From positions 1-64,000 of the forward strand of contig DATKWS010000154.1 in the NCBI GenBank assembly GCA_035529435.1: 64,000 bases of DNA, in the 5' to 3' direction. Numbering within the stretch: position 1 is the stretch's first letter; the number at the start of each line of letters is the position of its first letter. Positions 26,356-34,366 of the stretch are shown here, piece by piece. The stretch comes from DATKWS01 sp035529435. GTDB lineage: Bacteria > Krumholzibacteriota > Krumholzibacteriia > Krumholzibacteriales > Krumholzibacteriaceae. The notes under the pieces were generated by a model that was given only the letters and a program-made list of their open reading frames with translations, did no database searches and had not been told where the DNA came from. Both the position numbers and the translations under genes were made by a program.

Positions 26356-28332
26356 TCAGGCGCGGTCCAACCAGAGAAGTGTCTGGCCCGCCGAGACGGT
26401 GTCATGCGGGGAGACCTCGACGGAGGAAACGGTCGCCCCGACCGGAGCGGTGATCTCCGTCTCCATCTTCATCGCTTCGAGCGCGATGAGCACGGCCCCG
26501 CCCTCGACGACATCGCCGGGCTGCACATTGATCCGGATGATGGCCCCGGGCATCGGGGCCGTAATGGCGATCTCACCTTCATGATTGACATGGTGGGCGG
26601 CCGCGGCGGCGTACGACCGGGCGCTCCGTGTTCTTCCCGCTCCCGTATGCCGGGATCCGCCGCCGGTTTGCCGGGTGCCCGTGGCGGTGTGAGAACTCCC
26701 GTTCTGCGCTCTTTGTTCCACTCCCTGCCCGTGTACCTCGATACCGTACGTCGTCCCGTCGACGGTGATCGTCCTTCCGTCGATGAGAATCGCGTACGTC
26801 CGGTCGGCGACGGTGACCCGGTATGCGGCCTTCCGCCGCTGCGTCCCGTCCGGCCGGCCCGTTCCCGCCGGACCACCCGGAGGGGATGCCTTCCGGTCGA
26901 GCGCGATCGTTTCGCATTTCTCCGACGGTGTGATCTTCCGGATGTTGAGCTTGGCCTCGCCCCGGAGGAACGCGATCCCCTTGTCCCGGCATGTCGCGGC
27001 GATGAATATGTTCTCGTCGGTGATCGGTACGGCCGCCTCTTTGAGCAACCGTTTCGCCGCCCCGACTCCCTTTGAAGGGTCCTCGTCATTTATCTCGCGC
27101 GGGCTCCGCCCGGTCGGTTCGAGGCCGAGTTGCTCCGCGGCGAGCTCGACGATCTTCGGGTCGGGAGGAACCGGGGTCCTGCCGAAGTATCCGAGTACCA
27201 TCTTGCCGTATCCCTCGGCGATCCGCTCCCACGGTCCGAACATTACATTATTGAATGCCTGCTGGAAGTAGAACTGGCTGACCGGCGTAACGGAGGTTCC
27301 GAATCCTCCGAGCGCCACCACATCCTTCATTGCCGCGATGACCTCGGGGAACCGGGCGAGGATCTTGTTGTCGCGCATCATCTGCGTGTTGGCCGTGTAG
27401 GCGCCGCCGGGCATCGGCGAGAAGGGAATCATCGGCTCGACCCTGATCGCCTCGGGGGGGAGGAAGTAATCCTGCATGCATTCTTTGAGCACTTCCTCCG
27501 CCTTCAGCACTTTGTCGATGTCGATGCCGAGGTCGTACTCCGTGCCGCGCAGGGCGTGCCACATGACGGCCACATCGGGTTGCCCCGTACCGCCCGAGAC
27601 GGGCGCCATCGAGAGGTCGAGCGCGTCGGCCCCGGCCTCGAGGGCGGCCCGGTAGCAGGTTATGCTGGTGCCGGCCGTCTCGTGCGTGTGGAAGCGGAGG
27701 GGGGTTCCGGGAGGCAGCATCCTCCGGGCCTGCGCGATCGTGTCGTGGACCGTCCCGGGCGTGGCGGTACCCGAGGCGTCCTTGAAGCAGACCGAGTCGA
27801 ACGGTATGCCGGCATCGAGGATATTCCGGAGCACCGTCATGTAGAACTCGGGTGTGTGGGCCTCACGCGAGCCGGGCGGCATCCCCATCATCGTAACGCA
27901 GATCTCGTGCCTGAGTCCCGCGTTCACGATACAGCGGCCGCTGTAGTCGAGGTTGTCGACGTCGTTGAGGGCGTCGAAATTTCGTATCGTGGTGATCCCG
28001 TGTTTCTTGAACAGTTCGGCGTGGAGCTCGATGATGTCACTGCTCTGCGACTCGAGCCCGACGACATTGATTCCGCGCGCGAGCGTCTGGAGGTTCGCGT
28101 CGGGACCGGCGGTTCGCCGGAACGCGTCCATCATTTCGAAGGCGTCTTCATTGCAGTAGAAATAGAGGGACTGGAAGCGTGCTCCGCCGCCCGCCTCGAA
28201 GTGCGTGAGCCCCGCCTCGACGGCCGCTTCGACCGCGGGCAGGAAATCCTTTGTCAGAACACGGGCGCCGTAGACGGACTGAAACCCGTCCCTGAACGCT
28301 GTGATCATGAATTCGATCCGTTTTTTCGCCAT
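26356..28332 (-). CDS. Biotin-dependent carboxyltransferase (OadA/PycB-like) with biotinyl domain
   Basis: A 658-residue protein. The N-terminal HMGL-like TIM barrel has RDGFQS (active-site Asp and Gln), FKDASG with the carbamylated lysine position, and the metal pair in RFHTHETAG. A conserved carboxylase domain follows (~300-450), then a low-complexity linker rich in Thr/Gly/Arg/His, and finally a biotinyl domain with EAMKMET near residue 620. It resembles oxaloacetate decarboxylase alpha or pyruvate carboxylase subunit B, but RDGFQS and EAGGGARFQ diverge from the usual RDAHQS and WGGATFD, so the substrate may differ. No biotin carboxylase or membrane beta subunit is adjacent. The start is uncertain: ATG 28332 or the GTG at 28356 that overlaps the dehydrogenase stop. 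Confidence 0.82.
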   Translation of the reverse strand: MAKKRIEFMITAFRDGFQSVYGARVLTKDFLPAVEAAVEAGLTHFEAGGGARFQSLYFYCNEDAFEMMDAFRRTAGPDANLQTLARGINVVGLESQSSDIIELHAELFKKHGITTIRNFDALNDVDNLDYSGRCIVNAGLRHEICVTMMGMPPGSREAHTPEFYMTVLRNILDAGIPFDSVCFKDASGTATPGTVHDTIAQARRMLPPGTPLRFHTHETAGTSITCYRAALEAGADALDLSMAPVSGGTGQPDVAVMWHALRGTEYDLGIDIDKVLKAEEVLKECMQDYFLPPEAIRVEPMIPFSPMPGGAYTANTQMMRDNKILARFPEVIAAMKDVVALGGFGTSVTPVSQFYFQQAFNNVMFGPWERIAEGYGKMVLGYFGRTPVPPDPKIVELAAEQLGLEPTGRSPREINDEDPSKGVGAAKRLLKEAAVPITDENIFIAATCRDKGIAFLRGEAKLNIRKITPSEKCETIALDRKASPPGGPAGTGRPDGTQRRKAAYRVTVADRTYAILIDGRTITVDGTTYGIEVHGQGVEQRAQNGSSHTATGTRQTGGGSRHTGAGRTRSARSYAAAAAHHVNHEGEIAITAPMPGAIIRINVQPGDVVEGGAVLIALEAMKMETEITAPVGATVSSVEVSPHDTVSAGQTLLWLDRA

Positions 28333-28352
28333 GGTCCGTCTCGCCTGCTGAT

Positions 28353-29399
28353 TCACTCCTGCGGCTTGATGATGACCTTGATCGATTCTGTCCCTGCGGC
28401 GACAAGGCGAAAACCCGCGCCGGTCTCTCCGAGGGGCAGACGGTGGGTCACCATGTCGGTTACCGTGAAATCCGGATCACGGAGCATCTCGATTGCCTTC
28501 TCTATGTCCTCGGGGCATCCCGCGTATGTCGAATGGATCGTGATCTGATCGCGCCATATCCGGAAGAATGGAAGCGTCACCTCGACTCCCGGTTCGAGCG
28601 GTGCAAAGAGCAGGACCGTGCCGCCGCGCTCCGCCGACCGGAACGCCTGCTCCACGACGGACGTCATCCCGGCACAGGTTATGACGAGATCGAAAAGTGC
28701 GTCCTCGTTCAGCGTCCGGAGCCTCGCCGGTGTTGCATCTCCGGCGACAAGCGCCGCGTCGGCCCCGAAGCGCCGCGCGGCCTCGAGCCGGTACCGCTCG
28801 ATATCGGTCGTCACGATGCGCCCGGCTCCCCGCGCCCTGAGGGCCTTGACGAAGAGAAGTCCCGATATGCCGCTTCCCAGGACGAGCACACTGCCGCCTG
28901 CCTTGAATCCCGCTACACGGAGACCCCGCAGCACGCATGCCAGGGGCTCCACGAAGGCGCCCTCGTCGAACGACATCCCTTCCGGCAGAAGGAACGTACC
29001 GGTCCGTACGTTGATCTCGGGCACCCTGATAAACTGGGCGAATCCACCCGGATCGAAGTTCGTCGAGCGGAGCGTGTCGCAGAGCGAGTGCTGTCCCGCT
29101 TCACAGTACCGGCACTCATTGCACGGCACGTGGTGCGATACGAATACGCGGTCCCCCGCACTGAACCGTTCGACCCGTTTCCCCGCATCGACGACGACCC
29201 CGGCGATCTCGTGTCCGAGTACGAGCGGCGCTTTCTGAATTCGGTACCACTCCATCACATCACTGCCGCAGATACCGCTCGATTCCACGCGCACGAGCAG
29301 CTCCCCGGGGCCGATCGCGGGAACGGGACGTTCCTCGATACGGATATCGTTGTTGTTGTAGTATTCCGCTGCACGCATCGTTTTCACGGTGTGCACCAT
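28353..29399 (-). CDS. Zinc-dependent alcohol dehydrogenase (MDR family)
   Basis: A 348-residue medium-chain dehydrogenase/reductase. GICGSDVMEW supplies the catalytic-zinc Cys and LGHEIAGVV the His-Glu pair. CNECRYCEAGQHSLC is the structural-zinc four-cysteine loop. VLGSGISGLLFVKAL is the NAD(P)-binding Rossmann glycine motif. It falls among the sorbitol/threonine dehydrogenase-like enzymes; the natural alcohol is not predictable. It sits between the LsrF-like aldolase gene and the biotin-enzyme gene on the same strand, which suggests one catabolic pathway. The start could be ATG 29399 or an internal ATG eight codons later. Confidence 0.85.
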   Translation of the reverse strand: MVHTVKTMRAAEYYNNNDIRIEERPVPAIGPGELLVRVESSGICGSDVMEWYRIQKAPLVLGHEIAGVVVDAGKRVERFSAGDRVFVSHHVPCNECRYCEAGQHSLCDTLRSTNFDPGGFAQFIRVPEINVRTGTFLLPEGMSFDEGAFVEPLACVLRGLRVAGFKAGGSVLVLGSGISGLLFVKALRARGAGRIVTTDIERYRLEAARRFGADAALVAGDATPARLRTLNEDALFDLVITCAGMTSVVEQAFRSAERGGTVLLFAPLEPGVEVTLPFFRIWRDQITIHSTYAGCPEDIEKAIEMLRDPDFTVTDMVTHRLPLGETGAGFRLVAAGTESIKVIIKPQE

Positions 29400-29448
29400 T
29401 CCTGTTCTTGAGAGGCGAAGAGAGGTTTGTGGCGAAACGGCCGCCGTG

Positions 29449-30246
29449 TCAGGTCGTTTTGGCCATCTCGCCTTCGTAGATCTCCATGGCCTCGTCGACC
29501 GTGGCCCCCCCGTGCACGACGGCGCGGACGCCGCGTATCGAGGCCACCGGCTGCTCCGACTGCCAGATGTTCCGTCCCATGTCGACGCCGACCGCGCCCT
29601 GGCTCATCGCGTCGTGAGCGAGCTGGAGGGCGTCGCGGAACGTTTCGAGCTTCGGTCCGCCCGCGATGACGACCGGTACGAGGCACGATTCGACGACCTT
29701 CTGGAAATCGTCGCAGTAGTATGTTTTGACGAAATGGGCGCCGAGCTCGGCCGCTATGCGGCAGCAGAGCGAGAGGAAACGCGCATCGCGCTTTTCGAGT
29801 TTCTTGCCGACTGCGGTCACCGCCAGTACGGGGATGCCGTACCGCTGTCCCTCGGTGACGAGATCTGCGAGATTCTTGAGCGTCTGTTTCTCGTATTCCG
29901 TCCCGACAAATATCGAGAGCGCGACGGCGGAGACGTTGAGACGGATCGCCTCCTCGAATGTCGTGGTGATCTCCTCGTCGGCGAGCGACGGTCCGATGAT
30001 GCTCGTTCCTCCCGAAACCCGCAGCACGATCGGCAGGTTCTCGGTGGGCTCTACCGATGTTCGGAGCACGCCCCGCGTCAGCATCAAGGCGTCCGCGTAC
30101 GGTATGAGCGGCGTTATGGTATCCCGCGGAACCTCGAGCTTGCGTGTCGGTCCGAGAAAGTAGCCGTGATCGACCGCCAGCATGACCGTGTGACCGGTAT
30201 CCGGTTTGATAATACGAGACAATCTGTTTTTGAGTCCCCAGTCCAT
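29449..30246 (-). CDS. LsrF-like class I aldolase (DhnA family)
   Basis: A 265-residue TIM-barrel enzyme matching 3-hydroxy-5-phosphonooxypentane-2,4-dione thiolase LsrF across its length: MDWGLKNRLSRI, VMLAVDHGYFLGPT, LTRGVLR, FVKTYYCDDF (Schiff-base lysine), IAGGPK and GVDMGRNIWQS. LsrF acts in autoinducer-2 breakdown; the same family includes archaeal fructose-bisphosphate aldolases and ADH-synthase-like enzymes. No lsrA/B/C/D/K/R gene is present, so AI-2 degradation is not supported by context. GGAG lies 8 bases before the ATG at 30246; the frame extends to 30327 without a site. It is the first gene of a run with the dehydrogenase and the biotin carboxyltransferase. Confidence 0.85.
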   Translation of the reverse strand: MDWGLKNRLSRIIKPDTGHTVMLAVDHGYFLGPTRKLEVPRDTITPLIPYADALMLTRGVLRTSVEPTENLPIVLRVSGGTSIIGPSLADEEITTTFEEAIRLNVSAVALSIFVGTEYEKQTLKNLADLVTEGQRYGIPVLAVTAVGKKLEKRDARFLSLCCRIAAELGAHFVKTYYCDDFQKVVESCLVPVVIAGGPKLETFRDALQLAHDAMSQGAVGVDMGRNIWQSEQPVASIRGVRAVVHGGATVDEAMEIYEGEMAKTT

Positions 30247-30388
30247 TACTTGTTCTCCTTCTCTGTCCGGTAAAAATAACGATATGTACAGGATCGGATT
30301 ATAGGTACACCCGCCGTGCCCGGTCAAGGACGATTTGGCGGCGCGCCCCGGCGGCCGCTTCGAACGGGGAGTGACTGACCGGCGGGGC

Positions 30389-31603
30389 TCACCCGCATAC
30401 GATATCCTCCGGAATCAATTCCATGGAGGCCCTTCCGGCCGGTATCCGGCCATGACGGAGGCTGACGAGGAGGTAGACGAGAACGATCGATGTGACGACC
30501 GCGAGGACCAAAAACGGTGTGTGTATGCCGAAGGCGTCCGAGAGGAATCCCGAGGCGAACGCGAAGGTCGAATTGCCGATGATCATGACGTTCGACACGA
30601 GGCTGAAGGCGGCCGTCCGGTTCTTCGCGTCGATGATGCTGCCGACGAATGAGAGGTTCACGGGGTAGGTGATGAAGATGGCCAATCCGTAGACGATGAT
30701 CGCCGCGATGGTGACTGCGGCATTGTCGCTGATTCCCATTACGAGAACCGATGCGATGACGACGACATAGGCGAGTGTCAGGGTCCGCGATCGTCCCAGG
30801 AAATCGGCGATATATCCGTAGAACATCGTTGAGACGGTGCCCGCCGCCAGCCAGCAGGCGAGGACGACGCCCGTCCGCGACATCGGTATTCCGAGTTTGT
30901 GGTTGAGGAGGCTCGGGGCGTAGTTGAGCGTGATGCCCCATGAGATGCCGCCGAGCAGTAACAAGGGGATAAAGGGCTTCAGCTTGCAGAACGTTTCCCG
31001 CCACGATACGTGTTCGTTCCTCAGGACCACCGGCCGGTCGGATGTTCCGCGCGAGATGAGGAGCCCAAAAAGCAGGACGATGAAATTGACGCCGCTCCAC
31101 ACGAGGAGCGGCAGTTTCCAGTTGAAGCGCTCTGCGAGAAATCCCGTCAATATGAAGGATACAAGCACGCCGATGTCGCCGAATGCGCTCTGTAAGCCCA
31201 TCGCGCGATCGAGCCGCTTCCCGGCGAATGCATGCGAGATCCATGCGATGCCGACTGGATGGTAGATGCTCGTTCCGATTCTCACGCCGATGAAGAACAG
31301 CACGAGCGTGAGGTAGCTGCTTGAGAGAGTCAGGAGCAGCAGGGAAAAACCGACGATGGCCGCGTCGAGGGCGAGAAAGCGCCGGTAATGGTGGGTCCTC
31401 ACGTGGTGGCCGATGAGCAGTTGAAACAGAAATGCGACGATGAGCCCGACGAGGATGATCGTGCCGATGTCCGAGTACCGTTGGATAAGGTCGGTTTTCG
31501 TGTACAGTATGGGAAAAACGGCCGGCAGCGCCACGACCGAACCGTCGTTGCAAGCGTGGTGAAGCGAGACCGCCGCCAGTATCCGTCGTTTAATTCTATC
31601 CAT
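30389..31603 (-). CDS. MFS transporter
   Basis: A 404-residue protein with about twelve hydrophobic helices and the loop 2-3 region HHVRTHHYRRFLALDA; the second half has a matching YGYIADFLGRSRTLTLAYV. The FPILYTKTDLIQRY and YHPVGIAWISHAF stretches resemble the fosmidomycin-resistance branch of the major facilitator superfamily. Substrate is unknown; it may export a small metabolite. The ATG has only a weak ribosome-binding site. It is divergent from the MEMO-family gene and lies upstream of, and on the same strand as, the LsrF-like operon (143 bases away). Confidence 0.85.
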   Translation of the reverse strand: MDRIKRRILAAVSLHHACNDGSVVALPAVFPILYTKTDLIQRYSDIGTIILVGLIVAFLFQLLIGHHVRTHHYRRFLALDAAIVGFSLLLLTLSSSYLTLVLFFIGVRIGTSIYHPVGIAWISHAFAGKRLDRAMGLQSAFGDIGVLVSFILTGFLAERFNWKLPLLVWSGVNFIVLLFGLLISRGTSDRPVVLRNEHVSWRETFCKLKPFIPLLLLGGISWGITLNYAPSLLNHKLGIPMSRTGVVLACWLAAGTVSTMFYGYIADFLGRSRTLTLAYVVVIASVLVMGISDNAAVTIAAIIVYGLAIFITYPVNLSFVGSIIDAKNRTAAFSLVSNVMIIGNSTFAFASGFLSDAFGIHTPFLVLAVVTSIVLVYLLVSLRHGRIPAGRASMELIPEDIVCG

Positions 31604-31772
31604 GCGGTGACCGCCGTTTCATTCGATCGGGAACGGTCTCGCTGCGCCGGAAGGGTCCACGAATCGGCCGACCGCGCCGGTCGATGCTCGAAAAGTGAAT
31701 ATATACGTTCCTCATTGTAGATGTTAGTATTTTCCGTGTCGGAACGAACCGTTTTCGAAGTGGAGGTGCTCG

Positions 31773-32891
31773 ATGCCGAACCGCATGCTGAATGTGCTCA
31801 TCGTGGTGCTGCTGTCGTGTTCCGTCGTTGCGGAATGCGCCGTTCCCGGACGCGCCGCCGGCACGGCGCCGGAGATCAGGATGCCCGCCGATACGATCGG
31901 TTACGCGACGGACCCCGCGCAGATCGAGGCGGTGATCATGCTCGCCGACTCGCTCGAGGCGGATCGCTACGCGGCGAACGCGGAGCGATTTCCCCTGATG
32001 GGCGAACGGGGGATCGGCGGTGCCATCGCGCCGCACGACGACTACCTGTATGCGGGACGCGTCTACGTGCACGCGCTGCGGGAGATCAGGACGCCTCTCG
32101 TAGTGCTGTTCGGCGTGTGCCACGCGGCGCGGCGGCGCGGATTGCAGGGCAAGCTCGTATTCGATTCTTTCGATGCGTGGAAGGGCCCGTACGGTGATTG
32201 CCCGGTGTCTCCGCTGCGTGATGAGATCATCGATGCGCTTCCCCCGGAAATGGTGCTCGTCAGTAACGAGCTGCACGCCGGGGAGCATTCCCTCGAGGCG
32301 TTCGTGCCGCTTCTCCAGTACTACAACCGGAACGTCCGCATCCTGCCCGTACTCGTCACGCGGCTCGAGGGACCGCTCTTCGCCGGGGCCGCCCGGCAGA
32401 TGGCCGGCGTTCTGCATGAGGTGACGCGCAGGCACGGCATGAAGCTGGGCGAGGATTACACGATTCTCATTTCGGCCGACTGCGTCCACTACGGCGATGA
32501 CCGGTGGGACGGGAGGAATTACGCCCCGTTCGGTACGGACCGTGAGGGGTACGAGAAGGCGGTCGAACAGGATCTGTCCATTGCACGCACGTGTCTCGCA
32601 CGGACGGTGAGCAGGGAGTCGATCGCCTGTTTCAGGGAACGGGTGGAGCGGGACGACCTCGAATGGCCGTACACGGTGACGTGGTGCGGCGTCTACTCGA
32701 TCCCGTTCGGTCTCAGCGTGCTGCTCGGGGTGGTGGAACGTGCCGGGCGGGAACCGCCCACCGGGCACCTCCTGCGGTACGGTACGAGCATCGATCCGGG
32801 CCCGCTGCCGCTCGGTGAAACCGGCCTCGGCGTCACCAACATCAATACGTTGCGTCACTGGGTGGGGCATGCGGCAATCGGGTACTGGTGA
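31773..32891 (+). CDS. Exported MEMO-family (AmmeMemoRadiSam B-like) protein
   Basis: A 372-residue protein with a signal peptide (hydrophobic about 6-22, then small residues to ~30). The rest is MEMO1-like: GAIAPHDDYLYAGRVY at ~83-98, the EHSLE motif at ~171 and LISADCVHYGD at ~230. These give the metal-site histidines typical of the LigB-related MEMO fold. In many bacteria MEMO occurs with an AMMECR1 protein and a radical-SAM enzyme (AmmeMemoRadiSam); neither partner is adjacent here, and the predicted export would separate it from them. The C-terminal extension GETGLGVTNINTLRHWVGHA is not recognised. Function is unknown. Confidence 0.8.
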   Translation: MPNRMLNVLIVVLLSCSVVAECAVPGRAAGTAPEIRMPADTIGYATDPAQIEAVIMLADSLEADRYAANAERFPLMGERGIGGAIAPHDDYLYAGRVYVHALREIRTPLVVLFGVCHAARRRGLQGKLVFDSFDAWKGPYGDCPVSPLRDEIIDALPPEMVLVSNELHAGEHSLEAFVPLLQYYNRNVRILPVLVTRLEGPLFAGAARQMAGVLHEVTRRHGMKLGEDYTILISADCVHYGDDRWDGRNYAPFGTDREGYEKAVEQDLSIARTCLARTVSRESIACFRERVERDDLEWPYTVTWCGVYSIPFGLSVLLGVVERAGREPPTGHLLRYGTSIDPGPLPLGETGLGVTNINTLRHWVGHAAIGYW

Positions 32892-32952
32892 CGGGATGCG
32901 CCGCGGCTGTTATGTATTGGGGCTCGGCCCCCGTGCACCCTGCGGCTGTGAC

Positions 32953-33300
32953 TCAGGAGGGATCGAGCTCCAGCACATCCCCGGCACGTGTTCCGCTCTC
33001 GGCGAGGCAGTTGGAGGGGAGCTCGAGGACGCCGATCGCATCGGGCACCTCGTCGGTGTAGCAGTTCGGAGGGAAGTTGCGCAGCACCTTGACGATCCGT
33101 CCCTCCCTGTCGAGGAACGCGATATCAACCGGCTGGTGAATGCCGACCGTGTACACGGCGTGGCACGGCGTTATCCATACCCCGCAGTCATCGGGGATAC
33201 CGCTTCGGTTCAGGAAATGGAGCGTCTCGCGAAAATGCGCGTTGAAGTTGAGAAGCGTCGTCGCGAGAAACGTGCCGCGGGTCCTGTTTCGTACCGACAT
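32953..33300 (-). CDS. DUF192 family protein
   Basis: A 115-residue protein with the DUF192 core: GVWITPCHAVYTVGIHQPVDIAFLD corresponds to the family's conserved W-M.f.C.iH...M..PIDvvFLD region, followed by GRIVKV and a C-terminal AIGVLELPSNCLAESGTRAGDVLEL. No signal peptide is present. AGGAG is 8 bases before the ATG. It starts 13 bases after the stop of the membrane protein at 33314-33946, so the two genes form a pair. The biochemical role of DUF192 is unknown; similar genes lie near Flp/Tad pilus components in other bacteria. Confidence 0.8.
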   Translation of the reverse strand: MSVRNRTRGTFLATTLLNFNAHFRETLHFLNRSGIPDDCGVWITPCHAVYTVGIHQPVDIAFLDREGRIVKVLRNFPPNCYTDEVPDAIGVLELPSNCLAESGTRAGDVLELDPS

Positions 33301-33313
33301 TCTCGGTGCTCCT

Positions 33314-33946
33314 CTACCAGGTGATTCCCAGCATCAAGACGGCGATGACGGCGAGAGCGATTTTGCCCGGCCACGGGAGAATCTCACTTTGTGCCGGTGT
33401 GATCGAGATCGTTGCGTGCCCTCCGTGGGGGACACCGGGTTCTCCGAACGGCGCACCATCTCTGCTGTCGTCATCGAGCATGCGATGCGATTCCATCTCG
33501 ACGAGGGAGGGTCGAATGATGCCGTGGTAGGGTGTCAACGGATAGAATGGCATGCCCTGGAAGAGGGATTCCGTCATGAACGTCGTGCGCGCTTTCAGGA
33601 CATGCTGGACCAGAACGAAACCGGTGGCGATGCAATAGGCGAGCGCGAAATTGATCGGTCCCACGGCCGTGCCGATGACACAGGTCGTGAATATGTCGGC
33701 GCGCTTCATCCATCCAAGACGATGGAGCGGCAGCGCGAGGAGCGCCGCCGTTCCGGCGCCGGAAAGGCCGATCACGATGCCATTCATACCTTCCGTGACA
33801 CTGTAGAGTGGCAGGGTCACGGCGATCGCAACCGCATTGATGATCCCCTGGAGATTCGGTCTTTTCGATCTGTTGATCACCGCGGAAAAGACGAGAAAGA
33901 CCGTAATGAGCCGGAGAACCGAACTGTCCGAAATCCAGACTGACAT
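33314..33946 (-). CDS. Prepilin-peptidase-like membrane protein, degenerate
   Basis: A 210-residue protein with four to five transmembrane segments. NRSKRPNLQGIINAVAIAVTLPLYSV and GWMKRADIFTTCVIGTAVGP resemble, in order and spacing, the two active-site regions of A24 prepilin peptidases (IPN and GxGDhK), but the glycine-rich part is changed and the first aspartate is absent. It may be an inactive TadV/CpaA relative. A hydrophilic insert of about 40 residues precedes the last helix. The ATG at 33946 follows AAGGGGTGG. It is followed closely by the DUF192 gene. The family assignment is by pattern only. Confidence 0.55.
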   Translation of the reverse strand: MSVWISDSSVLRLITVFLVFSAVINRSKRPNLQGIINAVAIAVTLPLYSVTEGMNGIVIGLSGAGTAALLALPLHRLGWMKRADIFTTCVIGTAVGPINFALAYCIATGFVLVQHVLKARTTFMTESLFQGMPFYPLTPYHGIIRPSLVEMESHRMLDDDSRDGAPFGEPGVPHGGHATISITPAQSEILPWPGKIALAVIAVLMLGITW

Positions 33947-34366
33947 TCGCGCCACCCCTTTGCACAGCCCTGATACGATCTTCCATCTACACAGCATAAC
34001 AAGATGTATTCCTCATCTCGTCCCGCCGCGACACGCGATCGATGCCCATCGCTACGATTGCATCTTCATCGATTCAATCGTTTTATTTATAATGAGTTAT
34101 ATTTTAAGCTCCCGGCGTCGTATCCTGATGGAGGGGGAAGGCGTCACGGTGATTCCCGGTGCGGGATGGGTGGAAGTACCCAGTTCGAGCGGCGCCGGGC
34201 TGCCGGTGTGGGCCAAATCCCGTAGCCGCGAATCGAGAAGGATCGATGCGTGCGCGTCGTTTCCCGTACTGCTGTGTTGTTCCCTGTCGTGAATCGTCGC
34301 GGATGGTCGTGCATGCCGCCGCCGGTCGCCACGGCGCACCGCCGTCACCGTGATTTTGTGCGTTCA
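33947..34366. other. Intergenic stretch without a supported gene
   Basis: About 420 bases between two same-strand genes. Open frames here are arginine-rich antisense or out-of-frame readings with no homology signal. An AT-rich patch at 34080-34105 (TTTATAATGAGTTATATTTT) may hold the promoter for the prepilin-peptidase-like/DUF192 pair; no -35/-10 pair is convincing. Confidence 0.4.

Noticed and set aside
27130..28548. Open frame of 472 codons on the plus strand
   Set aside because: Antisense to the biotin-dependent carboxyltransferase, which has clear motifs.
29449..30246. Autoinducer-2 degradation operon suggested by the LsrF-like gene
   Set aside because: No transporter, kinase or regulator of the lsr system is present; the neighbours are a dehydrogenase and a biotin enzyme.
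30324..31553. Second minus-strand frame (409 codons) over the MFS gene
   Set aside because: Arg/His/Pro-rich reading in another frame of the MFS transporter gene; GC-rich codon shadow.
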